Below, in pieces: positions 1-6,471 of a DNA stretch of 16,509 bases. A program made the translations under genes and the position numbers. Location of the stretch: assembly GCA_900554205.1 (NCBI GenBank), contig USGM01000074.1, positions 1 through 16,509 of the forward strand, in the 5' to 3' direction. Every line of letters begins with the position of its first letter. The stretch's first letter is position 1. The DNA comes from an uncultured Lachnospiraceae bacterium. GTDB lineage: Bacteria; Bacillota; Clostridia; Lachnospirales; Lachnospiraceae. The notes under the pieces are model-generated. The model searched no databases, was not told the origin of the DNA, and saw only the letters and a list, made by a program, of their open reading frames with translations.

Positions 1-170
1 CCGCCGTATTCCGCCAGCACACTGATCAGCTCGTCGCTGTTCATCTTCCCCAGAAAGACCACCATCAGCCCCAATATAATCAACATTGACAGGAAGGAAA
101 AGAACACCGCCGCCTTGTCCCTGAGAAACACCCTGCAGTTTCTCTTTGTCAGATAAATTATCTCTCTCAT
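1..170 (-). CDS. ABC-2 type transporter permease, N-terminal part (cut by window edge)
   Basis: Only the first 56 complete codons are visible; the gene runs off the left edge. It starts at ATG 168-170, with GGGAGGAAGAAGG just upstream as ribosome binding site. The visible protein begins MREIIYLTKRNCRVFLRDK, a short cytoplasmic N-terminus rich in basic residues. A hydrophobic stretch at about residues 21-41 then looks like the first membrane helix, followed by a polar segment. This is the usual start of ABC-2/DrrB-type export permeases. It lies 14 bp after the stop of the ATPase gene on the same strand, so the two are almost certainly one operon encoding the membrane and ATPase parts of one exporter. 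The substrate cannot be told. Confidence 0.8.
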   Translation of the reverse strand, partial: MREIIYLTKRNCRVFLRDKAAVFFSFLSMLIILGLMVVFLGKMNSDELISVLAEYG

Positions 171-184
171 TGCCTTCTTCCTCC

Positions 185-1105
185 CTATTGCTGTATCAGG
201 CTCTTGCCTGTCACATTAAGAAATACGTCATCCATCGAACCCTGGACAAGCTCGAAGCCGGAAATGCGAGTCTCCACACGCTTCAGTATCGGAAGTGCCG
301 CCATGCTGTCTTCCAGCTTCAGTTCCAGAACCGTTCCTCCCTGATCCTCTTCGATTTCCGTCTCCGCCAGCCTCTTGATCTCTGCCTCCTCGCCCGGCTT
401 CGGCAGCAGCCGCAGCTTATCCCTGGCATATCGTTCCTTGAGTTCAAAGGGTGTTCCAAATTCCTTCATTTTTCCTCCGTCGATGATGGCGATGTGCTTC
501 GCTTTCGCAGCCTCCTCCATATAATGCGTCGTGAGGAATACTGTCATGCCGTCCTCCTCCCGGAGCCTGTCAATGCTTTCCCACACCAGCTGTCTTGTCG
601 CAGGATCAAGTCCTGTCGTTGGCTCGTCGAGGAATAGTATCTCCGGTGTATTCACGAGTGCTGCGGCAATTTCACAGCGGCGCTTCTGCCCGCCCGACAG
701 CTTCTCGTAGCGCCTTGTATAGACATCCTCCAGACGGAGCTTTTCACAAACTCTGTCAATGCTTTCCCGCAATGTCTGCGCCCTAAGCCCGTACAGCGAG
801 CCTCTGACATACAGATTCTCCTTAACGGTCAGTCTCTCGTCCAGACAGTTGTTCTGCCAGACAACGCCGATCCGTTTTCTGATTTCAGCATCTTCTTTTC
901 CGAGTCGGTAACCACAGATACTGATGTCCCCCGCCGTCGGCGAGAACAAGGTACACAGCATATTGATCGTCGTGGACTTACCCGCTCCGTTCACTCCCAG
1001 AAATCCGAACAGTTCTCCCTTTTCCACGGAAAAGCTGATGTCATCCACTGCCTTTACTTCCTTAAAATATTTCTTTAAGCCGTTCACGCTGATAATTTCA
1101 TCCAT
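185..1105 (-). CDS. DrrA-like ABC transporter ATP-binding protein
   Basis: A 306-residue ATPase that would energise the permease encoded directly downstream. Visible motifs: Walker A GVNGAGKS (37-44), Q-loop Gln84, signature LSGGQ (136-140), Walker B ILFLDEP (156-162) and switch His194. The C-terminal extension of about 90 residues, ending in a GSMDDVFLNVTG-like segment, is typical of the daunorubicin-resistance (DrrA/CcmA) group of exporter ATPases. Such proteins work as homodimers with ABC-2 permeases in drug, lipid or peptide export. The start at ATG 1105 is preceded by GGAAAGGAACGCCTT, an acceptable ribosome binding site. The promoter is not obvious; it should lie in 1106-1260, a stretch that also holds an open frame without a start codon overlapping this gene's first codons. 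The substrate is unknown. Confidence 0.92.
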   Translation of the reverse strand: MDEIISVNGLKKYFKEVKAVDDISFSVEKGELFGFLGVNGAGKSTTINMLCTLFSPTAGDISICGYRLGKEDAEIRKRIGVVWQNNCLDERLTVKENLYVRGSLYGLRAQTLRESIDRVCEKLRLEDVYTRRYEKLSGGQKRRCEIAAALVNTPEILFLDEPTTGLDPATRQLVWESIDRLREEDGMTVFLTTHYMEEAAKAKHIAIIDGGKMKEFGTPFELKERYARDKLRLLPKPGEEAEIKRLAETEIEEDQGGTVLELKLEDSMAALPILKRVETRISGFELVQGSMDDVFLNVTGKSLIQQ

Positions 1106-1221
1106 AAGGCGTTCCTTTCCTTCCCTGTTTTACAGTAGTTTTGAATTTCTTTCTCATCTCTGTTATCCGTAGCATACAGAAGAGCCTCAGACTTCGCAAC
1201 AAATTCTGCGTAAGCTGCATT
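1084..1221 (-). other. Short open frame without start codon, possible gene remnant before the ABC operon
   Basis: Between the minus-strand stops at 1222-1224 and 1084-1086 lies a 45-codon open frame with no ATG, GTG or TTG start near its beginning. Its translation is hydrophilic and protein-like, for example AEFVAKSEALLYATDNRDEK followed by EIQNYCKTGKER. It overlaps the first 22 bases of the ABC ATPase gene in another frame, as the tail of an upstream regulator gene in an operon often does. I do not recognise the family. It may be the C-terminal tail of a lost regulator of the exporter, or an accident of composition. Confidence 0.25.
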
Positions 1222-1240
1222 TTATTTGAGGTAAGTTGCA
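1210..1240 (+). repeat. Pair of 10-bp direct repeats 21 bp apart, possible activator site
   Basis: GTAAGCTGCA (1210-1219) and GTAAGTTGCA (1231-1240) differ at one base. They lie 21 bp apart start to start, two turns of the helix, so both face the same side of the DNA. The second ends 20 bp before the -35 box of the dehydrogenase promoter. This geometry suits a dimeric activator that binds direct repeats. The binding protein is unknown. Confidence 0.4.
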
Positions 1241-1260
1241 GAGAAAACCCTCTCCAATGC

Positions 1261-1289
1261 TTGACCCGCCACTCCGGGATTGCTATACT
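1261..1289 (+). promoter_or_regulatory. Sigma-A type promoter of the short-chain dehydrogenase gene
   Basis: -35 TTGACC (1261-1266), 17-bp spacer, -10 TATACT (1284-1289), with TG at 1281-1282 forming an extended -10. The leader before the start codon at 1330 would be about 34 bases. The match to consensus is strong. Confidence 0.75.
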
Positions 1290-1329
1290 GAAATTGTTCC
1301 TGATACTTTTATATATAGGAGGGTTTCAA

Positions 1330-2130
1330 ATGGGATTTCTGCTAGGTAAAACAGCAATTATTACAGGCGGAGGAAGAGCTGTCCTCGCCGACGGCACCTG
1401 TGGTTCCATCGGCTACGGCATCGCTACTGCCTATGCAAAAGAGGGGGCTAATCTGGTCATTACCGGACGTAACCGGAAAAAGCTGGATGATGCAAAAGAA
1501 GAATTGGAACGTTTATACGAAGTGAGTGTTCTTCCTGTCGTTGCCGATGTCTCTGCCGGCTCCGACAACGAGTTTGTCGTAAACGAGGTCGTCCGTCAGA
1601 CAGTCGAAACCTTCGGAAGAATTGATGTACTGATTAACAACGCGCAGGCATCCGCCTCCGGTGTCACGCTTGCAGACCACACCACGGAGCAGTTCGATCT
1701 GGCGGTGTACTCCGGTCTGTATGCCGCATTCTATTACATGAAGGCATGTTATCCGCACCTCGCTGTAACCAGAGGAACCGTTATCAACTTCGCCTCCGGC
1801 GCAGGTCTCTTCGGCAACTTCGGTCAGTGCGCATACGCCGCCGCAAAGGAAGGCATCAGAGGACTTTCGCGTGTTGCCGCTACGGAATGGGGCAAGGACG
1901 GAATCAATGTAAACGTGATCTGCCCGCTTGCATGGACCGCGCAGCTGGAGCAGTTTGAAAAGACCTACCCGGATGCCTTCAAGGCAAATGTACACATGCC
2001 TCCCATGGGTCATTTCGGTGACGTGGAAAAAGAAATCGGCCGGGTCTGCGTGCAGCTGGCATCTCCCGATTTCAAGTACCTTTCCGGCGAAACCCTTACG
2101 TTGGAGGGCGGAATGGGGTTAAGACCTTAA
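1330..2130 (+). CDS. Short-chain dehydrogenase, candidate NADP-dependent 12alpha-hydroxysteroid dehydrogenase
   Basis: A 266-residue classical SDR oxidoreductase. The start at ATG 1330 is chosen because TATAGGAGGG lies just before it and the promoter is at 1261-1289; the frame is also open upstream to 1141. Visible features: a glycine-rich cofactor motif beginning TGGG (12-15) and ending GSIGYG (25-30), NNA (103-105), catalytic Ser156, Tyr169 and Lys173 (YAAAK). Basic residues after strand 2 (TGRNRKK, 45-51) favour NADP(H). From memory, segments such as LINNAQASASG, VINFASGAGLFGN, KEGIRGLSRVAATEWGKD and SGETLTLEGGMG are nearly those of the characterised clostridial 12alpha-hydroxysteroid dehydrogenase, which reversibly oxidises the 12alpha-hydroxyl of bile acids. 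An oddity is about eight extra residues (VLADGTCG region, 18-25) in the cofactor loop. It is a single-gene unit with its own promoter and terminator. Assignment to SDR is certain; the bile-acid substrate is inferred. Confidence 0.9.
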   Translation: MGFLLGKTAIITGGGRAVLADGTCGSIGYGIATAYAKEGANLVITGRNRKKLDDAKEELERLYEVSVLPVVADVSAGSDNEFVVNEVVRQTVETFGRIDVLINNAQASASGVTLADHTTEQFDLAVYSGLYAAFYYMKACYPHLAVTRGTVINFASGAGLFGNFGQCAYAAAKEGIRGLSRVAATEWGKDGINVNVICPLAWTAQLEQFEKTYPDAFKANVHMPPMGHFGDVEKEIGRVCVQLASPDFKYLSGETLTLEGGMGLRP

Positions 2131-2148
2131 GCATCTATTTCCGCATAC

Positions 2149-2182
2149 AAAGGGGAGAGAACCGTTTTGTTCTCTCCCCTTT
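2149..2182. terminator. Bidirectional terminator between the dehydrogenase and TIM-barrel genes
   Basis: Perfect 14-bp stem: AAAGGGGAGAGAAC (2149-2162) pairs with GTTCTCTCCCCTTT (2169-2182) around a 6-base loop. It sits between two converging genes (stops at 2130 and 2210) and can serve both. The U-tract is short on both strands. Confidence 0.85.
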
Positions 2183-2209
2183 AATTATGCAAAACTACAC
2201 TATACAAGT

Positions 2210-3058
2210 TCATTTTTCTATTTCAAGACGACATTTTTTCAGATAGTCGAAGGCCAACATCTGCCCTTCCATCTCTCTGTCACCGCAATATACCGGATCA
2301 TGAAAGCCTTCTATTACAATGTCTCCCCGGTAATTGCATTCCGCTAATTGTAGCATGATTCTTTTCCAGTCTGAATCACCCATTCCCGGAAATCTGTGAT
2401 CACAATAATGTTGTCCGAACCACGCGCCGTATTTACTGATATGCTCCTTGTCAATTTTACCGTCCTTCCCATGAACATGAACGATCCTGCTTCCCCATGT
2501 CTCAAGCTGCGCGTAAATATCTATAAACTGTTCAATCTGATGCGATGGCTCCCATGTAAGCCCAAGTGCATCACTGTCCACGGCATCAAACATCATTTCC
2601 CATGCGCTCGGACAAAAACCGATATTATTTGTCGCCCTGTACCAGAAGCCATGAGAATGAGCGTTCTCTATTCCTATTTTCACCCCATTTCCTTCCGCTC
2701 TTTTTGTCAGTTCACCAAATACTTTCTTAAATGCCCCCATAGCCTCCGGAACCGATGCTCCCTCAATTGCCCCCGCAAATGTTGAAACGATATTTGCGCC
2801 AAAACACCTTGCGCTGTCTATACACTTTTCGACAGCCTGCCTCTGTCCTTCATATTGAAGCGGATTGACATAAATGCCGATACCTGAAAAGGAAATTTTA
2901 TCCTCCGCAATTTGCTTCACCCTCTCAGCCAGCGACACCAATTCTACATTCTTAAGTCCATTGTCAAAATAAATCTCCACCGTTTCAAAGCCATGGAGGA
3001 TAATATCAGGCAGCATGGGAAGTATCTCCTCGCCTCTCACACATGTTCCGATTTTCAT
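2210..3058 (-). CDS. Sugar phosphate isomerase/epimerase-like TIM-barrel protein
   Basis: A 282-residue protein of the xylose-isomerase-like TIM-barrel (AP endonuclease family 2) group, whose members isomerise or epimerise sugars and related compounds at a divalent metal. Candidate ligands sit where the family has them: Glu131 in GIENAH, Glu170/His173 in WEPSHQ, His194/His196 in VHVHGKD, and Glu250 in IEGFHD. The FPGMGDSDW stretch (223-231) is also typical. The start at ATG 3058 has AAGGGAGAA upstream. Its only close neighbour on the strand is a broken phosphatase-like gene 37 bp upstream, with which it probably once shared an operon. The substrate cannot be predicted, and no sugar transporter or kinase is nearby to help. 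Base composition looks more AT-rich than the flanking core genes. Confidence 0.85.
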   Translation of the reverse strand: MKIGTCVRGEEILPMLPDIILHGFETVEIYFDNGLKNVELVSLAERVKQIAEDKISFSGIGIYVNPLQYEGQRQAVEKCIDSARCFGANIVSTFAGAIEGASVPEAMGAFKKVFGELTKRAEGNGVKIGIENAHSHGFWYRATNNIGFCPSAWEMMFDAVDSDALGLTWEPSHQIEQFIDIYAQLETWGSRIVHVHGKDGKIDKEHISKYGAWFGQHYCDHRFPGMGDSDWKRIMLQLAECNYRGDIVIEGFHDPVYCGDREMEGQMLAFDYLKKCRLEIEK

Positions 3059-3095
3059 TATATGTTCTCCCTTTTTACTCCTCGCTTAAAGTACG

Positions 3096-3468
3096 TCATA
3101 CAATCTCTACCGCCACACCGTAATGATCACTTGCTGCCAGACCAATATCTTCGTAGATAGTTTGTCCGAAGGTCATACACATTTTTAAGCTTGGAAACTC
3201 ACCCGGATAAGGATTTCTCAGCAAAATTCTATCCACCCTGGAATTCGTCTCTATCGTATTTTTCCTGAATCTTGGATTTTCCCGGAAATTCAATGTGCAT
3301 TCCATCTGTGCGAAATTGATTTCCGCATAGGCGCAAGCCAAATCAAACCAACAAGGATTTGCCTCTGCTCCATCCAGCAGGCACTCTCCCTTTAGAAAAC
3401 GATGTACTTCTAAATGGCATTCCCTGTTCCGAATTCCATACATTATAAGTTGCTATTCTCATTTTCAT
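3096..3468 (-). pseudogene. Endonuclease/exonuclease/phosphatase family gene with internal deletion and frameshift
   Basis: The ends of an EEP-fold (Mg-dependent nuclease/phosphodiesterase) gene survive without the middle. From ATG 3468 (or 3462) the frame reads MRIATYNVWNSEQGMP, the typical beta-strand start of the family with its catalytic Asn. That frame then loses sense and stops. From about 3420 a different frame continues with LEVHRFLKGECLLDG, later NSRVDRILLR, and ends ASDHYGVAVEIV at the stop 3096-3098. This is the usual C-terminus with the SDH catalytic motif. The two frames differ by one base, and the remnant is about 124 codons where I would expect roughly 250-270. The likely junction lies near 3415-3425. 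A start at 3443 would give a 115-residue product lacking the N-terminal catalytic strand, so function is unlikely. It precedes the intact TIM-barrel gene by 37 bp. Confidence 0.78.
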
Positions 3469-3612
3469 TAATCCCCGCTGGCTGAACGTCCAGACCTAAT
3501 CATTGTGCAAATATATCACTATTCCCTTCTATTCCAGTATACGGTATTGTCTACCATCCCACAAGATTTTTTCAAACCATCTGCATTTTCTACATTTAAT
3601 TCTTCCCGCTTG

Positions 3613-3765
3613 CGCCCTGGGTATGGCGGGGACTTTCTTGTTCCTGAACCCTGCCACGGTTCCCGCCGTGGGTATGGCAGACGCTTTCCTGTTCCCATGC
3701 CCTTCCACGGTTCTAGCCGTGGGTATGACAGACGCTTTCTTGTTCCCATGCCCTGCCATGGCTTT
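3613..3765. repeat. Three tandem copies of a 51-bp repeat
   Basis: Units at 3613-3663, 3664-3714 and 3715-3765, each exactly 51 bp; units 2 and 3 are most alike. Each carries the inverted words CCGTGG or CCCTGG near its start and CCACGG or CCATGG near its end, so each unit can fold as an imperfect hairpin. Because 51 is a multiple of three, several frames are open across the array with 17-residue repeats. None has a convincing ribosome binding site or family match, so I treat it as non-coding. The rest of 3469-3778 shows nothing I recognise. Confidence 0.85.
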
Positions 3766-3778
3766 CGCCTATCACTCA

Positions 3779-3820
3779 AAAACAGGGAGCGTGAACACAT
3801 CCATTCACACTCCCTGTTTT
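3779..3820 (-). terminator. Terminator of the pta-ackA operon
   Basis: Left arm 3779-3795 (AAAACAGGGAGCGTGAA) and right arm 3804-3820 pair over 17 positions with one G-U, around an 8-base loop. On the minus strand the hairpin is followed by a run of five T. It begins 18 bp after the ackA stop codon. Confidence 0.9.
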
Positions 3821-3837
3821 ATATGATTTCTTAATTT

Positions 3838-5031
3838 TTAAACCAGTCTTACGGTCTCACGAGCGATTGCAAGCTCTTCGTTGGTCGGAATCACCATGAC
3901 TGTGGTTCCGCTGTCCGGCGTGGAGATTGCAATATCCTCACCGCGCTTGTTGTTCGCATCCTGATCCAGCTTGATTCCCAGATAGCCGAGATATTCGCAG
4001 GTCAACGTGCGGACAATCGGCGCATTTTCGCCGACACCTGCGGTGAAGCAAATGACATCCACACCATTCATCGATGCCACATACGCGCCGATGTACTTTG
4101 CCACATTATAACAAAATGCCTTCACTGCGCGAATCGCATTCTCGTCACCTGCATGATATCCATCCTCCAGATCGCGGAAATCAGAAGAAAGGTTGTCGGA
4201 CAGTCCCAGCACGCCGGATTTTTTATTCAATATCGTCATGATTTCGTCGATGGATTTGCCTTCCTTATGTGCAAGGAACTCGATGATTGCCGGGTCAATG
4301 TCTCCGGATCTCGTTCCCATGATCAGACCCTGAAGCGGTGTCAGTCCCATAGAGGTGTCCACGCATTTTCCGTTTTTCACTGCTGAAACACTGGCACCGT
4401 TTCCGAGATGGCAGACAATGATTTTCAGGTCATCATATTTCTTTCCGAGAACCTCTGCCGCTCTCTTGGAAACATAGGAGTGGCTGGTGCCGTGGAAACC
4501 GTATCTTCTGATCTTATACTTCTTATAATATTCATATGGAAGCCCATACATATAAGCTTCTTCTGGCATCGTCTGATGGAATGCGGTATCGAACACAGCT
4601 ACCATGGGGGTGTTCGGCATCAGCTTTCTGCAGGCATTAATTCCGATCAGGTTGGCAGGATTATGAAGGGGTGCCAGATCGTTACAGTCCTCGATAGCTT
4701 TCATAACATCCTCGTCAATGACAACGGATTCTGCGAATTTCTCTCCGCCATGTACGACACGGTGTCCGACCGCGCCAATCTCCCCCAGTTCTTTTACCAC
4801 GCCTGTCTTGGGATTTGTGAGTGCCTCCAGAACAAGTCTGATCGCCTCGGTGTGATCCGGCATAGGGGTAATGGTCTTTTCTTTCTCACCGCCTGCCGGA
4901 GTGTAAGAGATCATGCTGCCATCAATTCCGATTCGCTCGCAGATACCCTTTGCAAGGCATTTCTCCGACTCGGAATCAATGAGCTGGAATTTTAAGGAAG
5001 AGCTTCCGCAGTTGATAACTAATACTTTCAT
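3838..5031 (-). CDS. ackA: Acetate kinase
   Basis: A 397-residue acetate kinase that converts acetyl phosphate and ADP to acetate and ATP in the cytoplasm, the energy-yielding last step of acetate fermentation. Diagnostic segments: NCGSSSLKF near the N-terminus, GHRVVHGG, VAVFDTAFHQTMP, GFHGTSH, CHLGNGAS and GTRSGDIDPAI, all as in the ASKHA-fold kinases. The start is ATG 5031 (protein MKVLVINCG), with AAAGGA about 8 bases upstream. The frame is open to 5136, but that extension lies in the palindromic intergenic element and has no homologous look. It is the second gene of the pta-ackA operon, 162 bp after the pta stop, and ends at a strong terminator. Confidence 0.98.
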   Translation of the reverse strand: MKVLVINCGSSSLKFQLIDSESEKCLAKGICERIGIDGSMISYTPAGGEKEKTITPMPDHTEAIRLVLEALTNPKTGVVKELGEIGAVGHRVVHGGEKFAESVVIDEDVMKAIEDCNDLAPLHNPANLIGINACRKLMPNTPMVAVFDTAFHQTMPEEAYMYGLPYEYYKKYKIRRYGFHGTSHSYVSKRAAEVLGKKYDDLKIIVCHLGNGASVSAVKNGKCVDTSMGLTPLQGLIMGTRSGDIDPAIIEFLAHKEGKSIDEIMTILNKKSGVLGLSDNLSSDFRDLEDGYHAGDENAIRAVKAFCYNVAKYIGAYVASMNGVDVICFTAGVGENAPIVRTLTCEYLGYLGIKLDQDANNKRGEDIAISTPDSGTTVMVIPTNEELAIARETVRLV

Positions 5032-5067
5032 TTTACTATATCCTTTCTTTTCATAAAACGTAAAAAC

Positions 5068-5199
5068 GTCTAAGGGCAGCAAGCCAGCTCGTAAAGCTGA
5101 CGCTTTCCTCGCGGCTTTCGCTCGCCCTAACGGCACGAGTGAGACTGCTCAAGCAAGCTTGGCAGCTGCACTCGTGCCGTCATGGCTCTGCCCTTAGAC
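5068..5199. repeat. 132-bp imperfect palindromic element between pta and ackA
   Basis: Outer arms GTCTAAGGGCAG (5068-5079) and CTGCCCTTAGAC (5188-5199) are perfect complements. They extend inward through AGCCA/TGGCT and TGACG/CGTCA with small bulges. A second perfect pair, ACGGCACGAGTG (5130-5141) and CACTCGTGCCGT (5169-5180), lies inside and encloses a further small hairpin. The right outer arm contains the pta stop codon (5194-5196). On the mRNA strand the outer arm is followed by GTTTTTACGTTTT, so partial termination is possible. It looks like a REP- or MITE-like repeat; no second copy was seen in the window. Confidence 0.8.
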
Positions 5200-6195
5200 C
5201 AGTTGTGCCTGAACGGCGGTGAGGGCAACAACGCCGACAATGTCCTGCCACGAGCAGCCTCTTGAAAGGTCATTGACGGGCTTTGCAATTCCCTGCAGCA
5301 TCGGGCCGTATGCCTCGGCGCCGCCCAATCTCTGAACCAGCTTATATCCAATGTTTCCGGCATCCAGATTCGGGAAGATCAGAACATTTGCTCTTCCGCC
5401 CACAGGGCTTCCGGGTGCCTTGGACTTCGCCACGCTGGGCACCAGAGCCGCATCGGTCTGTAGTTCTCCATCCAGTGTCAGATGAGGGTACTGTTCATGA
5501 GCGATCCGGGTTGCCTCTACCACCTTGTCCACAAGAGGATGCTTTGCGCTGCCCTTTGTGGAATGGCTCAACATAGCGATCACGGGCTTCGGTCCGATCA
5601 GTGACTTAAAGCTCCGGGAGGATGTGTCCGCTATCGCAGCCAGCTCCTCAGCTGTCGGATCCTGATTCAGTCCGCAGTCGGCAAACAGGAAGGTTCCGTT
5701 CTCGCCCTGATCCTTAAACTGGGTATCCATGATGAAAAACGCGGAAACCAGCTTGACGCCGGGCGCTGTCTTTAAAATCTGAAGCGCAGGTCTGAGCGTA
5801 TCCGCCGTCGAATGGCACGCACCTGCTACCATGCCGTCAGCGTCATTCGCCTTTACCATGACAATACCGAAGGTCAGATAATCCTTCAAAAGAATTTCAC
5901 GCGCCATCTCCTCGGTCATGCCCTTTGCCTTTCTTGTCTCATAAAGAAGATTTACATACTCATCCAATTTATCGGTGGTCGAAGGGTCGATCACCTTCAC
6001 ACCGGAGAGATCTACCTCCAGCCATCCGGCACCATCCATGATCTTCTCCTCGTTTCCGATCATGATAATGTCAGCAATCCCCTCCTCCATAATTTTCGCG
6101 GCAGCCAGCAGTGTTCTCTTATCATTTGACTCCGGCAGCACAATCGTCTTTTTGTCCAATCTTGCTCTCTCTTTGATTGTGTCAATGTAGGACAT
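5194..6195 (-). CDS. pta: Phosphate acetyltransferase
   Basis: A 333-residue phosphotransacetylase that makes acetyl phosphate and CoA from acetyl-CoA and phosphate, supplying acetate kinase. The short single-domain form is usual in Clostridia. Visible family segments: KKTIVLPES near the N-terminus, GACHSTADTLRPALQ, FLFADCGLNQDP, IGPKPVIAMLSHSTKGSA, DGELQTDAALVP, and NVLIFPNLDAGNIGYKLVQR, then SRGCSWQDIV near the end. ATG 6195 is chosen because AAAGGAGAATAGGA stands directly before it; the open frame extends 14 codons further without a site. The stop codon lies in the right arm of the palindromic element, which may have replaced the original last codons. First gene of the operon. Confidence 0.97.
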   Translation of the reverse strand: MSYIDTIKERARLDKKTIVLPESNDKRTLLAAAKIMEEGIADIIMIGNEEKIMDGAGWLEVDLSGVKVIDPSTTDKLDEYVNLLYETRKAKGMTEEMAREILLKDYLTFGIVMVKANDADGMVAGACHSTADTLRPALQILKTAPGVKLVSAFFIMDTQFKDQGENGTFLFADCGLNQDPTAEELAAIADTSSRSFKSLIGPKPVIAMLSHSTKGSAKHPLVDKVVEATRIAHEQYPHLTLDGELQTDAALVPSVAKSKAPGSPVGGRANVLIFPNLDAGNIGYKLVQRLGGAEAYGPMLQGIAKPVNDLSRGCSWQDIVGVVALTAVQAQLV

Positions 6196-6274
6196 TCCTA
6201 TTCTCCTTTCCGGCGGTTCCCCGCTTATCCCGTTCATTCATCCATTTGCAGTATTGTGAAACTGCGTTTTTTAT

Positions 6275-6303
6275 ATTATACTAAAGACGAGTGTTTCACA
6301 CAA
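6275..6303 (-). promoter_or_regulatory. Promoter of the pta-ackA operon
   Basis: Read on the minus strand: -35 TTGTGT (6298-6303), 17-bp spacer, -10 TATAAT (6275-6280). It lies about 80 bp before the pta start. The inverted words GTGAAAC (6256-6262) and GTTTCAC (6293-6299) flank the -10 and could be an operator, but this is weak. The remaining 6304-6459 is AT-rich; I see no clear tmcAL promoter in it. Confidence 0.65.
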
Positions 6304-6471
6304 GAGAAATGTGTTCGATAAATTGTATATTTTCAAGTACATTCGTCGATTGTGCCTTCAAATTTTTTCTTATATTTTAAGCATTGTAAGCTCTTTCATA
6401 GTGTGTTATTTTTTTCACATTGCTAGTTGATATTCATTAACGCAATATTGATAATCATTAAGGAGATGCCC

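Noticed and set aside
1261..1289. MerR-type promoter with a long spacer
   Set aside because: The spacer is 17 bp with an extended -10, so it is an ordinary strong promoter, not the 19-20 bp MerR form.
1513..2013. 166-codon open frame on the minus strand
   Set aside because: Antisense shadow of the dehydrogenase gene.
3613..3765. CRISPR array
   Set aside because: The repeats are contiguous with no unique spacers, and no cas genes are present.
3505..3834. Overlapping open frames of 76-109 codons on both strands with 17-residue repeats
   Set aside because: They arise because the 51-bp repeat is a multiple of three. None has a good ribosome binding site or family match, and they overlap the ackA terminator.
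4408..4995. 195-codon open frame on the plus strand
   Set aside because: It is antisense to ackA, follows its codon pattern and has no recognisable product.
3680..5109. GACGCTTTCCT shared by the 51-bp repeat (3680-3690) and the pta-ackA element (5099-5109)
   Set aside because: An 11-mer match between two places in 16.5 kb is expected by chance, and the flanks do not agree.
5032..5136. N-terminal extension of acetate kinase by 35 residues
   Set aside because: It is encoded in the palindromic element. Homology and the ribosome binding site both place the start at 5031.
6427..6455. TTGATA-17-GATAAT as tmcAL promoter
   Set aside because: Transcription would start within the ribosome binding site at 6460-6465, so it could not serve the chosen start.
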